Positions 17,512 to 25,491 are shown, counted from the first letter of the stretch. The stretch: DNA of 41,503 nt from Terriglobales bacterium (GCA_015655195.1 JAATFM010000082.1:1-41503); one strand, 5' to 3'. Program-made: numbers and translations. The notes: generated from the letters alone by a model not told the origin.

Positions 17512-17551
17512 GCCACCCTGGCCGGAAAAGCAAAGACCCGGCAAGGGTAGT
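17512..17551 (+). repeat. dispersed hairpin repeat, family A (worn copy)
   Basis: CCACCCTGGCCGG and CCGGCAAGGGTAG pair with two mismatches around a loop holding AAAAGCAAAGAC, nearly the loop of the copies at 23086 and 31562. The GGGCAC tail is missing, so this is the most decayed member in the window. Confidence 0.6.
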
Positions 17552-17583
17552 CCTCGAAGCCAAAGCCTGAGCCTTTTCTGCGC

Positions 17584-17615
17584 TGTAACGGCGCGGCTGA
17601 AGCTGCGCCGTTACA
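17584..17615. repeat. long palindrome, possible family B member
   Basis: TGTAACGGCGC (17584-17594) pairs perfectly with GCGCCGTTACA (17605-17615). The middle GGCTGAAGCT extends the stem, leaving a 2-nt loop, and resembles the GGCTAAAGCC core of family B. It could be a repeat, an operator or a leader hairpin of the downstream gene. Confidence 0.6.
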
Positions 17616-17692
17616 AAACCACGACAAGTCAAGACACCCTTTACGGAAAGTTCTTTCGAGCCGCTGAGGGCGCGGGCCTTACACTGTTGTGC

Positions 17693-19357
17693 ATGGCCCG
17701 CCCGATCATTCTGGCTGTCGACGACGACGTTCACGTTCTGGAAGCCGTGGTGCAGGATCTGCGCCGGCAATACGGCAGCGAGTACCGCGTGATGCGCGCC
17801 GCCAGCGGACAGGCGGCTCTCGATACGCTCGACCAGGTAAAGACGCGCGAGGAACCGGTGGCGCTGATTGTCAGCGACCAGCGGATGCCGGGCATGACGG
17901 GCGTGGAGTTTCTGGAGCGGTCGCGCAACGTCTACCCGGAGGCGCGCAGGGTTCTGCTGACGGCCTATGCGGATACCGAGGCCGCGATTCAGGCCATCAA
18001 CACGGCGCGGATTCACTATTACCTGACCAAACCGTGGGACCCGCCTGAGGAGAAGCTCTATCCCGTCCTGAGCGACCTGCTCGACGACTGGAAGGCGGGC
18101 TACAGGCCGCGCTTCGACGGGCTGCGCATCATCGGGCACCGCTGGAGCCCGCGCGGGCACCTGATGCGGAGTTTTCTCACCTCGAACCACGTTCCCTACC
18201 GCTGGCTGGATGTGGCAAGCGACGAGGCCGTGGGCCTGCTGCGGGAGCGGGGTATTGCGGGCGAGGACCTGAAGAGCGAGCAGCTTCCCTTCGTGCTGTT
18301 TTCCGACGGAGTGGCCGTAATGGCTCCCAGCGTGGACCTGTTGGCCGAGCGGGTGGGCCTGAAGGTACAGGCCAGCCAGGAGTTTTACGACCTTGTGGTG
18401 GTAGGCGCGGGTCCGGCGGGTCTGGCCGCGGCTGTCTACGGGGCCAGCGAGGGATTGCGGACTCTGGTGATTGAGCCGCAGGCACCGGGCGGGCAGGCGG
18501 GTACCACCTCGAAGATTGAGAATTACCTGGGCTTTCCGGCGGGAATCACCGGCGCGGACATGGGGCGGCGGGCGCTGATTCAGGCCACGCGCTTCGGCGC
18601 GGAGTTCGTGACCCAGCGCGCCGTGGGGCTGCGGATCGAGGGGCAGTACCGCTTTGTGCTGCTGGCGGACGGGCGGGCGGTTTCCAGCCACGCCGTGCTG
18701 CTGGCGCCGGGCGTGCAATACCGGCGGCTGGAGATTCCGGGCGGCGAGCAGCTCACCGGCTGCGGAATCTACTACGGCGCTGCGCTGGTGGAGGCTGCGG
18801 GATGCCAAGATGAAGAGGTTTATACCGTGGGAGGCGCCAACTCGGCCGGGCAGGCGGCGCTGCACTTTGCGAAGTACGCGCGGCGGGTCACGATGCTGAT
18901 TCGCGGCGAGGGCCTCGCGGCAACGATGTCGAAGTACCTGATCGACGAGATTTCCACGACGCCGAATATCGTGCTGGTACCGCACACGCAGGTCACGGAA
19001 GCGCTGGGCGGCGATCACCTGGAAGGCCTGCGGCTCAAGGGGCCGGAGGGGGAGAGCGTTGTGCCCGCTTCGTCGCTGTTTGTCTTTATCGGGGCCGCTC
19101 CGCGGACGGAGTGGCTGCCAAGCGCCATCCGGCGGGATGAGAACGGCTTTCTACTGGCCGGGCCGGACCTGCGCGTGGAGGGAAAACAGCCTCCCGAATG
19201 GAAAGAAACGCGGGAGCCGTTTCTGCTGGAATCGAGCGTTCCGGGGGTCTTTGTGGCCGGCGATGTGAGGCACGGATCGGTGAAGCGCGTGGCGTCGGCG
19301 GTGGGCGAAGGATCGATCGCGGTGCAGTTCGTGCACCAGTATCTGGCGAGTTTTTAG
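17693..19357 (+). CDS. response regulator fused to glutaredoxin-like and thioredoxin-reductase-like domains, redox cysteines absent
   Basis: The start at 17693 (MARPIILAVDDD) is where the receiver begins, and gives 554 residues. Residues 1-135 form an intact receiver: D10-D12, phosphoacceptor D62 in VSDQRMPGMTG, and K113 in YLTKPWDPP. Residues about 143-225 look like a glutaredoxin-type fold, but the CxxC site reads SPRG. Residues 231-554 are a thioredoxin-reductase-like flavoprotein with FAD motif GAGPAG (238-243), 'APGGQAGTTSKIENYLGFP' and NADPH motif GGANSAGQ (380-387). Where TrxR has CATC this protein has C-G-I-Y. FAD and NADPH binding look intact, but disulfide reduction does not. The next gene is a histidine kinase, the likely partner. 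Such fusions are known in databases; their reaction is not established. Confidence 0.9.
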   Translation: MARPIILAVDDDVHVLEAVVQDLRRQYGSEYRVMRAASGQAALDTLDQVKTREEPVALIVSDQRMPGMTGVEFLERSRNVYPEARRVLLTAYADTEAAIQAINTARIHYYLTKPWDPPEEKLYPVLSDLLDDWKAGYRPRFDGLRIIGHRWSPRGHLMRSFLTSNHVPYRWLDVASDEAVGLLRERGIAGEDLKSEQLPFVLFSDGVAVMAPSVDLLAERVGLKVQASQEFYDLVVVGAGPAGLAAAVYGASEGLRTLVIEPQAPGGQAGTTSKIENYLGFPAGITGADMGRRALIQATRFGAEFVTQRAVGLRIEGQYRFVLLADGRAVSSHAVLLAPGVQYRRLEIPGGEQLTGCGIYYGAALVEAAGCQDEEVYTVGGANSAGQAALHFAKYARRVTMLIRGEGLAATMSKYLIDEISTTPNIVLVPHTQVTEALGGDHLEGLRLKGPEGESVVPASSLFVFIGAAPRTEWLPSAIRRDENGFLLAGPDLRVEGKQPPEWKETREPFLLESSVPGVFVAGDVRHGSVKRVASAVGEGSIAVQFVHQYLASF

Positions 19358-19475
19358 AGTGCGGACTAATTTAAGGCCGTTTTTTGGCCGAAAACTGAAT
19401 CATTCCGGGCAAGCAATCCATCCTTTTTAGAGGTAGGTTTAAGGGTCAGGTTCAGGGGGAAGCGGAAAAGCGGCG

Positions 19476-20918
19476 ATGGGCGAATGCGTTCAGACGGTTC
19501 GGGTGAAACAGATTGCGCTGAAGGAGATTGCCGGCAGACTTTCTTGCCTCCCCGACTTCGCTCAATCCAGCCTCTGCACAGCGCTCGCCGAAGGACCGGT
19601 CGATCTGATCGATGCGGAGGCCGGCGCGGTTCTGATTGAGGCCGGTGAGTCGCCTCTCTGCTACCTGATCGTTCTTGAAGGCAAGCTGCGCGCCGAGCGG
19701 ACCGAGCAGGATGGCTCGGTCACCGTGGGCGGCTACGCCACGAAGGGCGAGGGCTCCGGCGAGACGCCTCTGATGACGGGTAAGACCACGTCGATATTCC
19801 GCGTCGTGGCCGAACAGAACTCCGAGATAGTGCGCTTCAGCCATGAGCAGTTCTGGCAGGTGCTGGGCTGCTGCCCGGAGATTCGCGCCGTGGCAGTACG
19901 GGATATGACGAACCGCATACAGGCCCACCAGATGGAAGCCCTGCACCGCGAAAAGCTCGTCACTCTCGGCACAATGGCTGCGGGGCTGATGCACGAGCTG
20001 AACAATCCCGGCACGGCGGCCAAGCGCGCCGCTTCCCTGCTGCGCGGAAACCTGATGCAGCTCCAGGAAATTGCGCTGCGGATGAGCGAAAAGCCCAAGA
20101 CGCAGGAGCAGCTTGCCTGCATGAAGAGCCTGATGCTGCACGCCGCGGAAAGCTGCCGGCCGCGGGCGCTGAGCAGCGCCGATCAGTCCGACGCCGAAGA
20201 AGCGCTGAGCGAGTGGCTGGCCGGCGCGCAGGTGGAAAACGCATACACGATTGGCCCGGCACTGGTAGAGGTGGGCTTTACCGCCGAGGAGCTGGCCTGC
20301 GCGAAGGCGGAGTTCGATGCCGCGTCCTTTTCCGACGCGCTGAACTGGCTCGGCGCTCTGGTTTCGAGCTTCTCGCAGGTCTGCGCGATTGACGAGAGCC
20401 TCGGGCGAGTCACGGACCTGGTAATGGCGGTCAAGAAATTTGCATGGGACGACCGATCCGCTACCCGTTCGCTCGACGTGCACGACACGCTGCAATCGAC
20501 GCTGACGATTCTCGGCCACAAGCTGCGCATCAAGCAGATCAAGGTGGAGAAGCGCTTCGACGCCTCGCCGGCAACGATTGCGACACGCGGCTCGGCGCTG
20601 AGCCAGGTGTGGACGAACCTGATCGACAACGCCGCAGACGCCTCGCCGGTGAACGGACAGATCGAGATTGCCACGTGGAACGAGCCGGAGTGGCTGGCGA
20701 TCTCGATTACCGACCACGGCCACGGCATTCCCGAGGACGTGAAACCGCATATCTTCGAGGCGTTCTTTACCACCAAGCCGCAAGGCTCGGGCACCGGACT
20801 GGGCCTTGAAATCGTACACCGCATTGTGACGCATAAGTTCGGCGGGCAGATCGATGTGGAGTCGAAGCCCGGCGAGACGCGGTTCACGGTGCGCCTGCCG
20901 CGGCAGACGAAGGCATAA
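19476..20918 (+). CDS. soluble histidine kinase with cyclic-nucleotide-binding domain
   Basis: This 480-residue protein has no membrane segment. Residues about 20-145 form a cNMP-binding (CAP_ED) domain with 'LIEAGESPLCYLIVLEGKLRAERTEQDGS'. A kinase core follows: H-box 'LGTMAAGLMHELNNPGTAAKRAASLL' with H173, N-box 'LSQVWTNLIDNAADAS', G-boxes 'ITDHGHGIPEDVKPHIFEAFFTTK' and 'GSGTGLGLEIVHRIV'. The region between H-box and ATPase domain is longer than usual (about 170 residues). It follows the receiver-reductase fusion by 118 nt in the same direction, so it probably phosphorylates D62 of that protein. Whether the sensor domain binds a cyclic nucleotide cannot be told. Confidence 0.92.
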   Translation: MGECVQTVRVKQIALKEIAGRLSCLPDFAQSSLCTALAEGPVDLIDAEAGAVLIEAGESPLCYLIVLEGKLRAERTEQDGSVTVGGYATKGEGSGETPLMTGKTTSIFRVVAEQNSEIVRFSHEQFWQVLGCCPEIRAVAVRDMTNRIQAHQMEALHREKLVTLGTMAAGLMHELNNPGTAAKRAASLLRGNLMQLQEIALRMSEKPKTQEQLACMKSLMLHAAESCRPRALSSADQSDAEEALSEWLAGAQVENAYTIGPALVEVGFTAEELACAKAEFDAASFSDALNWLGALVSSFSQVCAIDESLGRVTDLVMAVKKFAWDDRSATRSLDVHDTLQSTLTILGHKLRIKQIKVEKRFDASPATIATRGSALSQVWTNLIDNAADASPVNGQIEIATWNEPEWLAISITDHGHGIPEDVKPHIFEAFFTTKPQGSGTGLGLEIVHRIVTHKFGGQIDVESKPGETRFTVRLPRQTKA

Positions 20919-20965
20919 GCACCGAATCTCTCCTGAAGATCAGGCAGCGGGTCAGCATAGGAGCA

Positions 20966-20978
20966 GGGGCTAAAGCCC
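20966..20978. repeat. palindromic repeat, family B
   Basis: GGGGCTAAAGCCC: the GGGCT/AGCCC core with an A-rich centre seen again at 24142 and 25348. Confidence 0.65.
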
Positions 20979-20999
20979 TTTCTCTCATGCGGCTTATTC

Positions 21000-21029
21000 G
21001 GCAGGCCGGGGATAAATCCCCGGCCTGCC
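21000..21029. repeat. palindromic repeat, family B, long stem
   Basis: GGCAGGCCGGGG (21000-21011) and CCCCGGCCTGCC (21018-21029) pair over 12 bp around ATAAAT. The inner part, CCGGGGA-TAAA-TCCCCGG, is the 5835-5852 repeat read from the other strand. Confidence 0.75.
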
Positions 21030-21243
21030 AGTCGTGCCTTGTTACAAAGCAAATTCAAACTGACCCACTATCCAAAATTCCCCTTCGCTTGAAGGAACGC
21101 CTCCGCCTGCCGATAAATAAGGAACGGGGTCAGTGTCTCTGAGCCGGGCCGGGACGAAGCTGCGCCCGGAAACGGGCACAAGTTCCATTCAGGCGCGATT
21201 CAACCGACGCGGATTCCGTAGCTACGCTGCTTGGGAGGCAGGG

Positions 21244-22119
21244 ATGTTTGCCATTATCGGCATTGTGGTGGTTTTTTGCGCCGTTCTCGGCGGTTTTCTG
21301 ATGGAGAAGGGACACATCGAGGTTCTCATCCAGCCGGCTGAGCTGCTGATCATTGCCGGAGCTGCGGCGGGAACGCTGCTGGCGGCCAATCCCACGCACA
21401 TTCTCAAGGCGATTGCCGGCGGGGTGGGAGGCGTGCTGCGCGGCTCGCACATGACGAAGGAGCGCTACCTGCGGACGCTGAAGATGATGTACCAGCTTCT
21501 ATCGAAGGTTCGCAAAGAGGGACTGCTGAGCATCGAGAACGACATCGAAAAGCCCGCCACTAGCACGTACTTCAAGTCGAATCCGGAGTTTTTCGCCGAC
21601 CGCATGGCACTGGACTTTGTTTGCGACACGCTGCGGATGGGGCTGACGGGCGGCGTGGAGGTATTCGACATGGACCAGATGCTGGAACTGGACATGGAGG
21701 TGCACCACAAGGAGGCGCACTCGCCGGTGAGCGCGCTGGCCGCGGCGGCGGACGCGATGCCGGGCCTGGGTATTGTGGCGGCGGTGCTGGGCGTTGTCAT
21801 CACGATGGGCTCGCTGGGCGGCCCGGCGGAGGAGATCGGGAAAAAGGTGGCGTCGGCGCTGGTGGGAACCTTCCTCGGCATCCTGCTCTGCTATGGCGTG
21901 GTGGGTCCGCTGAGCGCGCACATGGCAAAGATTGCCGAGGAACATGATTCCTACCTGCACGTACTGCGGGTGCTGCTGATGGCGTTTATGAAGGGCTCGG
22001 CACCGCTGATCGCGATCGAGACGGCGCGGCGGGCGATTCCGGCGCGGGTGCGGCCGAGCTTTAACGAGATGGAGAAGCACTGCAAAGCCCAGCCGGTCGC
22101 GGCGGCGAAGGCGGCCTGA
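21244..22119 (+). CDS. motA: flagellar stator protein MotA
   Basis: The start at 21244 (MFAIIGIVVVFCAVLGGFLMEKGH) has a GGGAGG ribosome site 5-10 nt upstream and gives 291 residues, the normal size. Membrane segments lie at about 1-20, 30-50, 175-195 and 208-230, with the MotA signature 'PGLGIVAAVLGVVITMGSLGGPAEEIGKKVASALVGTFLGILLCYG'. The cytoplasmic loop between segments 2 and 3 is present. MotA and MotB form the proton-driven stator that turns the flagellar motor. The pair stands alone here, with no other flagellar genes in view, which is common. Confidence 0.93.
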   Translation: MFAIIGIVVVFCAVLGGFLMEKGHIEVLIQPAELLIIAGAAAGTLLAANPTHILKAIAGGVGGVLRGSHMTKERYLRTLKMMYQLLSKVRKEGLLSIENDIEKPATSTYFKSNPEFFADRMALDFVCDTLRMGLTGGVEVFDMDQMLELDMEVHHKEAHSPVSALAAAADAMPGLGIVAAVLGVVITMGSLGGPAEEIGKKVASALVGTFLGILLCYGVVGPLSAHMAKIAEEHDSYLHVLRVLLMAFMKGSAPLIAIETARRAIPARVRPSFNEMEKHCKAQPVAAAKAA

Positions 22120-22130
22120 GGGGACGAGCA

Positions 22131-22982
22131 ATGTCGCAGCAGCAACAACAGAAGAAACCGCATCCGATTGTTATCAAGCGCAGGCACCGGCACACGGCGC
22201 ACCACGGAGGCGCGTGGAAGGTGGCGTATGCAGATTTCGTCACGGCGCTGATGTCGCTCTTCATCGTGCTGTGGCTGATGAGCCAGAGCGCGAAGATCAA
22301 AGAGGCCGTGGCGGGCTACTTCAACGACCCGCACGGCACGGCCGCGCTGATGGGCACGACGATGAAGGGCTCGGGGATTCCCGCACCGGTTCCGGCGACC
22401 GACATGAACGCTCTTAAGGACCGGCTGCTGCAGGAGATCAAGGCGAAGAAGGATCTGGAAAAACTCTCCAAGCAGATCGAGATTACGGTGACGCAGGAAG
22501 GCCTGCGCATCGAGCTGCTGGAAGGCAAGGACGCGACGTTTTACGAGAGCGGCAGCGCAGTACTGAGCCAGAACGGGCAAGAGCTGCTGGCTCTGCTGGC
22601 CGCAGAACTGAAGACGCTGCCGAATCATCTGCTGATCGAGGGGCATACCGATGCGGCGCAGTATGGCTCCGGCGCGGACTACACGAATTGGGAGTTGAGC
22701 GCCGACCGGGCCAACTCGGCGCGGCGGCTGATGCAGCACGATGGAGTGCGCTCGGATCAGGTCTCGCAGGTGCGCGGCTACGCCGACCAGATGCTGCGCG
22801 TACCCGCGAATCCCTATGACCCGACTAACCGGCGCATCACGATCCTGGTGAAGAACGAGCCGGGGGTTCCGGCGAAGCTGCCGGTAGCGCCCGCTCCGGC
22901 GGCGGCGACGGCGATGAACCGGACAACAGCGAAAGCTACGCCAGTGACGGAGACTGCTCCGGCGCGGAAACCGGGCCTCTGA
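22131..22982 (+). CDS. motB: flagellar stator protein MotB
   Basis: This 283-residue protein starts 11 nt after motA. After a Gln/Lys/His-rich N-terminus comes 'HHGGAWKVAYADFVTALMSLFIVLWLMSQS'; D35 is the proton-carrying Asp of MotB. Residues about 145-250 form the OmpA-like peptidoglycan-binding domain ('LLIEGHTDAAQYG', 'ELSADRANSARRLMQHDGV', 'NRRITILVKN'). The last 30 residues are Pro/Ala-rich. The N-terminal Q-tract (SQQQQQKK) is unusual but short. All key residues are present, so a working stator is expected. Confidence 0.93.
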   Translation: MSQQQQQKKPHPIVIKRRHRHTAHHGGAWKVAYADFVTALMSLFIVLWLMSQSAKIKEAVAGYFNDPHGTAALMGTTMKGSGIPAPVPATDMNALKDRLLQEIKAKKDLEKLSKQIEITVTQEGLRIELLEGKDATFYESGSAVLSQNGQELLALLAAELKTLPNHLLIEGHTDAAQYGSGADYTNWELSADRANSARRLMQHDGVRSDQVSQVRGYADQMLRVPANPYDPTNRRITILVKNEPGVPAKLPVAPAPAAATAMNRTTAKATPVTETAPARKPGL

Positions 22983-23015
22983 GCGCAGAGGCGGGTGAGT
23001 CTGCTTTCTTGCTGT

Positions 23016-23057
23016 CCCACCCTTGCGGCAAGAAGAAACCGCAAGGATGGGGCACGG
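23016..23057 (+). repeat. dispersed hairpin repeat, family A
   Basis: CCCACCCTTGCGG (23016-23028) pairs with CCGCAAGGATGGG (23039-23051) with one mismatch. The loop is CAAGAAGAAA and the tail GCACGG follows. It lies just after motB. Confidence 0.8.
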
Positions 23058-23071
23058 AGATTTTGTGCTAT

Positions 23072-23115
23072 CCCACCCTCGGCGCAAAAACAAAGACGCG
23101 CCGAGGGTGAGGCAC
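23072..23115 (+). repeat. dispersed hairpin repeat, family A
   Basis: CACCCTCGGCGC (23074-23085) pairs perfectly over 12 bp with GCGCCGAGGGTG (23098-23109). The loop contains AAAAACAAAGA and the tail is AGGCACCC. It stands 14 nt after the previous copy, in tandem and in the same orientation. Confidence 0.8.
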
Positions 23116-23149
23116 CCGAATCGGACAACACCGTATCGAAGCCTAGTCC

Positions 23150-24130
23150 CTATTGCTGCTGCTGCATCTGCTGAAGCTCGACGACGGGCGTGGCAGGGAC
23201 GGGCTCCTGCGCGCGCTCGACGAGGACGGACCAGTCTTCGGGAATGGGCAGCGAGCGATCGAGCGCAGGAGCCTTCTCGGCGGCCTCAACGTGGACGGCG
23301 ACGTAAAGCTCGCTGTCGGTATTGCCGCGGAAGATGCCGCGCGTCGGCGGCACGTCAGCATAGTCGCGGCCCACGGCTGTGCGAATGTGGCGATGATGCG
23401 CGACAAGGTTGTTGGTGGGATCGAAGCCAACCCAGCCGAGATGCGGGAGCAGCACATCGACCCAGGCGTGCGTGGCGTCGGGGGTGGATCGGTCGTGGTC
23501 CTCGCGGCTGCGGTACAAGTAGCCGGAAACATAGCGCGCCGGAATGCCGACGTGGCGCAACAGCGCGATCATGGTGTGCGTGAAGTCCTGGCAGACGCCG
23601 CGATGGCTCTCGATGGCATCGTCGATGGGCGAATCGACGCGGGTGCTTCTGGGAACGTATTCGAAGTAGCCGAAGAGGCGCTGGTTGATCTCGTGGACGA
23701 GCATGAGGGGGTCGTCGCGGCGGGTGACTTCAAGCTCTTTCGCGAGGGCAAGCAGCGCGGGCGATTCGACGGCGAAGGTCGAGGGCAGAAGCATCTCCCA
23801 GTAGTCGCCGTTCTGGATGAGGTCGTCGAGCGCGGCCCAGGCGTCGGGCGCGAGGAATGCGGGGACGGCGGGCGCGGGGTGCTGCTCGACGACGGACTCG
23901 GCAACGATGATGAGTTGGTTGTGGTCGCCTGGGATGTCGAAGTGGTGCACGTTGTTGCCGAGGTAGTCGCGGTAAGAAAAGACGCGGCAGCGGGGGCTGA
24001 CGGAGAGCGAGAAGGTGAGACAGTGCTGAAGAGAGTCCGAGCGCGGGTTCATACGCGTTTCCATAATGCTCTCGCTGATAGGGCGGGAGTAGCGGAAGCG
24101 GGTGAGGTGGCGGATGGAGTAAAAGTTCAT
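23150..24130 (-). CDS. transglutaminase-like protein
   Basis: This 326-residue protein begins MNFYSIRHLTRFRYSRPISES, the bacterial transglutaminase N-terminal beta-domain ('Y.h.T.f.Y..pv..s'). The core carries the Cys-His-Asp triad: C180 in RGVCQDFTH, H221 in ATHAWVDVLLP and D237 in FDPTNN. It is the third gene of a leftward ATP-grasp / alpha-E / transglutaminase cluster, a conserved set proposed to make, attach or trim a peptide or amide-linked tag. In that context the enzyme is more likely a peptidase or amidase than a cross-linker. The C-terminus ends in a Gln/Met-rich tail. No signal peptide is present. Confidence 0.9.
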   Translation of the reverse strand: MNFYSIRHLTRFRYSRPISESIMETRMNPRSDSLQHCLTFSLSVSPRCRVFSYRDYLGNNVHHFDIPGDHNQLIIVAESVVEQHPAPAVPAFLAPDAWAALDDLIQNGDYWEMLLPSTFAVESPALLALAKELEVTRRDDPLMLVHEINQRLFGYFEYVPRSTRVDSPIDDAIESHRGVCQDFTHTMIALLRHVGIPARYVSGYLYRSREDHDRSTPDATHAWVDVLLPHLGWVGFDPTNNLVAHHRHIRTAVGRDYADVPPTRGIFRGNTDSELYVAVHVEAAEKAPALDRSLPIPEDWSVLVERAQEPVPATPVVELQQMQQQQ

Positions 24131-24141
24131 GCTTTCCCTCA

Positions 24142-24195
24142 GGGGCTAAAGCCCCCGTATTTTTGCTGCTCTTGCGGCACGGCTAAAGCCGTGCC
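24142..24195. repeat. composite of two family B palindromes
   Basis: GGGGCTAAAGCCCC (24142-24155) and GGCACGGCTAAAGCCGTGCC (24176-24195) lie in the gap between the alpha-E and transglutaminase genes, followed by CTTTCAAA. The same two-palindrome unit with the same flank recurs at 25348-25406. Confidence 0.8.
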
Positions 24196-24225
24196 CTTTC
24201 AAAGCTTAGACGGCTAATGCAGGAC

Positions 24226-25278
24226 TCATACGGTCAGCGCCGACTGGATGGAGTATTGGATGTAATGGCGGTAAATCTGCTCGTGAATCGACATGCACTG
24301 CTTGCGGATGGAGTGGAGAAAGGCCGCGGCGTCGCCGGAGAGGATTTCGCCGACGGTGGTAAAGCCGAGCTGCGCGTGCAATCTGCCAATCGACGCACGA
24401 AGCTCCTCCGGAGGCCGCCTGCCACCGGTGCGCTGGATGGAATCGATGGCGTGGAGGGTGCTTTCGACGCAGTATCGGATGGCGTGGGGGAAGTCTCGGT
24501 TGAGGAGGAGGAATTCGAGGATGCGGTCGGCGTCGATGTCGGCGGTGTAGACCTGACAGTAGGCTTCAAAGGCGGTACAACAACGCAGCAGGCCGACCTG
24601 TTCGAGGAACCGGAAGCCGGATTGTTCCTGTCTGGCCTGTTCCTGCCCGGCCAACTCCTGACCCGATTGTTCCTGCCCAGTCTGTTCCAGTCTTGCCTGT
24701 TCGTGCCCAGCCCACTCCAGCCCGGAGAGCTGCGTAAGATCGGGCTCAAAGACTTCAAGCAGCGTGGCGGTCGAATACGAGCGTTCGAGATAGCGGCCGA
24801 GGCGAATGAACTGCCAGCCCTGACCGTGAATCATGGTAGTGTCGCTGACGCCTTTGAAGAGATGGATGCCGTCAAGGATGGAGGCAAGCACATCGCTCAT
24901 GCTGACTCGGGCCTGGTGCTGCGCCTCAGGCGAGTGAATGTGATGGAAGAGGCGGTTGAGGCGCTGCCACTGCTCGGTGGAGATTTCTTCGCGAATCTGG
25001 CGGGCGTTTTCGCGGGCGCCGTTGACGCAATAAACGACGGAGGCGTGGTTGGAGGAGTCGAAGACAATGCGGCGCGCCATCTCGTCGAGGTCGCCGGACC
25101 ATTCGAGGTCGGGTGGATTACCGAGCGCGGCGACGAAGCGCTGCCAGCGGGTTTCGGCGCTTGCGTTGCCGGCGTCGAGCATGAGGCTCATGGTGACGTC
25201 GAGCTGGCGGGCGGTGTTCTCCGCGCGCTCGAGGTAGCGGCTCATCCAGTAGAGGCTGTCGGCGACTCGGCTGAGCAT
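24226..25278 (-). CDS. alpha-E domain protein (DUF403)
   Basis: The start at 25278 (MLSRVADSLYWMSRYLERAENTAR) is the standard start of the family; the upstream frame is not conserved. The product is 350 residues, somewhat longer than the usual 310-320. Family blocks are 'SLYWMSRYLERAENTARQLDV', 'GWQFIRLGRYLERSYSTATLL' and 'ILEFLLLNRDFPHAIRYCVES'. The extra length is a Gln/Glu-rich insert at residues 186-220 made of seven pentapeptides. The all-helical alpha-E domain is found next to circularly permuted ATP-grasp and transglutaminase genes and is thought to serve the peptide ligase. The stop lies 95 nt before the transglutaminase start, with a repeat in between. Confidence 0.9.
   Translation of the reverse strand: MLSRVADSLYWMSRYLERAENTARQLDVTMSLMLDAGNASAETRWQRFVAALGNPPDLEWSGDLDEMARRIVFDSSNHASVVYCVNGARENARQIREEISTEQWQRLNRLFHHIHSPEAQHQARVSMSDVLASILDGIHLFKGVSDTTMIHGQGWQFIRLGRYLERSYSTATLLEVFEPDLTQLSGLEWAGHEQARLEQTGQEQSGQELAGQEQARQEQSGFRFLEQVGLLRCCTAFEAYCQVYTADIDADRILEFLLLNRDFPHAIRYCVESTLHAIDSIQRTGGRRPPEELRASIGRLHAQLGFTTVGEILSGDAAAFLHSIRKQCMSIHEQIYRHYIQYSIQSALTV
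24619..24723 (-). repeat. seven 15-bp tandem repeats inside the alpha-E gene
   Basis: Residues 186-220 read as seven pentads of the form [GR]-[QLH]-E-[QLW]-[AST], such as GQEQS and GQELA. At the DNA level this is 7 x 15 bp = 105 bp. The length is a multiple of 3, so copy changes keep the frame. Confidence 0.85.
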
Positions 25279-25347
25279 GGTGGCGTTCTCCCGGACTCGG
25301 ATTTCAAAGCTGACTGCCACGGCGGACTCCGTTGGTGCTTTTACCTC

Positions 25348-25406
25348 GGGGGCTAAAGCCCCCTGCATTTCTCTTGTGCCGTTTGCGGCACGGCTTTAGC
25401 CGTGCC
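25348..25406. repeat. composite of two family B palindromes, second loop reversed
   Basis: GGGGGCTAAAGCCCCC (25348-25363) and GGCACGGCTTTAGCCGTGCC (25387-25406), followed by CTTTCAAAA. Compared with 24142-24195 the flanks keep their orientation, but the core TAAA of the second palindrome reads TTTA. Confidence 0.8.
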
Positions 25407-25430
25407 CTTTCAAAACTGGTTCCTTTCTAT

Positions 25431-25472
25431 CCCACCCTTGCGACAGAAAAAAGTCGCAAGGGTGGGGCACGG
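25431..25472 (+). repeat. dispersed hairpin repeat, family A, perfect stem
   Basis: CCCACCCTTGCGAC (25431-25444) pairs perfectly over 14 bp with GTCGCAAGGGTGGG (25453-25466). The loop is AGAAAAAA and the tail GCACGG. It lies just past the stop of the ATP-grasp gene, downstream of it in that gene's direction. Confidence 0.85.
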
Positions 25473-25491
25473 TGCTTCAGAGGTTCAAAAA

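Larger units (their letters stand above)
17056..17692. promoter_or_regulatory. 637-nt intergenic region with inverted repeats
   Basis: No convincing gene lies here. It should hold the promoters of the leftward LuxR regulator and of the rightward reductase fusion. Visible structure: a GC-rich imperfect inverted repeat, CCCGGCACCGGGCCGG (17427-17442) against CGGGCCGGTTTGCCGGG (17488-17504); a worn family-A hairpin (17512-17551); and a near-perfect 32-nt palindrome (17584-17615) 77 nt before the reductase start. I recognise no riboswitch. Confidence 0.5.
20919..21243. promoter_or_regulatory. intergenic region before motA with two family B palindromes
   Basis: This is 325 nt without a gene. It holds two repeat palindromes (20966-20978 and 21000-21029) close to the kinase stop, then A/T-richer DNA that may contain the motA promoter. 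A GGGAGG ribosome site precedes motA directly. Confidence 0.5.

Noticed and set aside
17512..17560. Cyclic-di-GMP (GEMM) riboswitch suggested by GCAAAG next to paired GC stems
   Set aside because: The same A-rich loop and stem occur in the family A repeats at 23072 and 31548, and the GEMM helices are not present.
17339..19018. Long leftward open frame opposite the reductase fusion
   Set aside because: Arg/His-rich antisense of a clear receiver-reductase gene; a product of high GC content.
23016..23115. Small CRISPR-like array of two palindromic repeats
   Set aside because: Only two copies stand in tandem, stems differ in sequence, there are no unique spacers of regular length and no cas genes.
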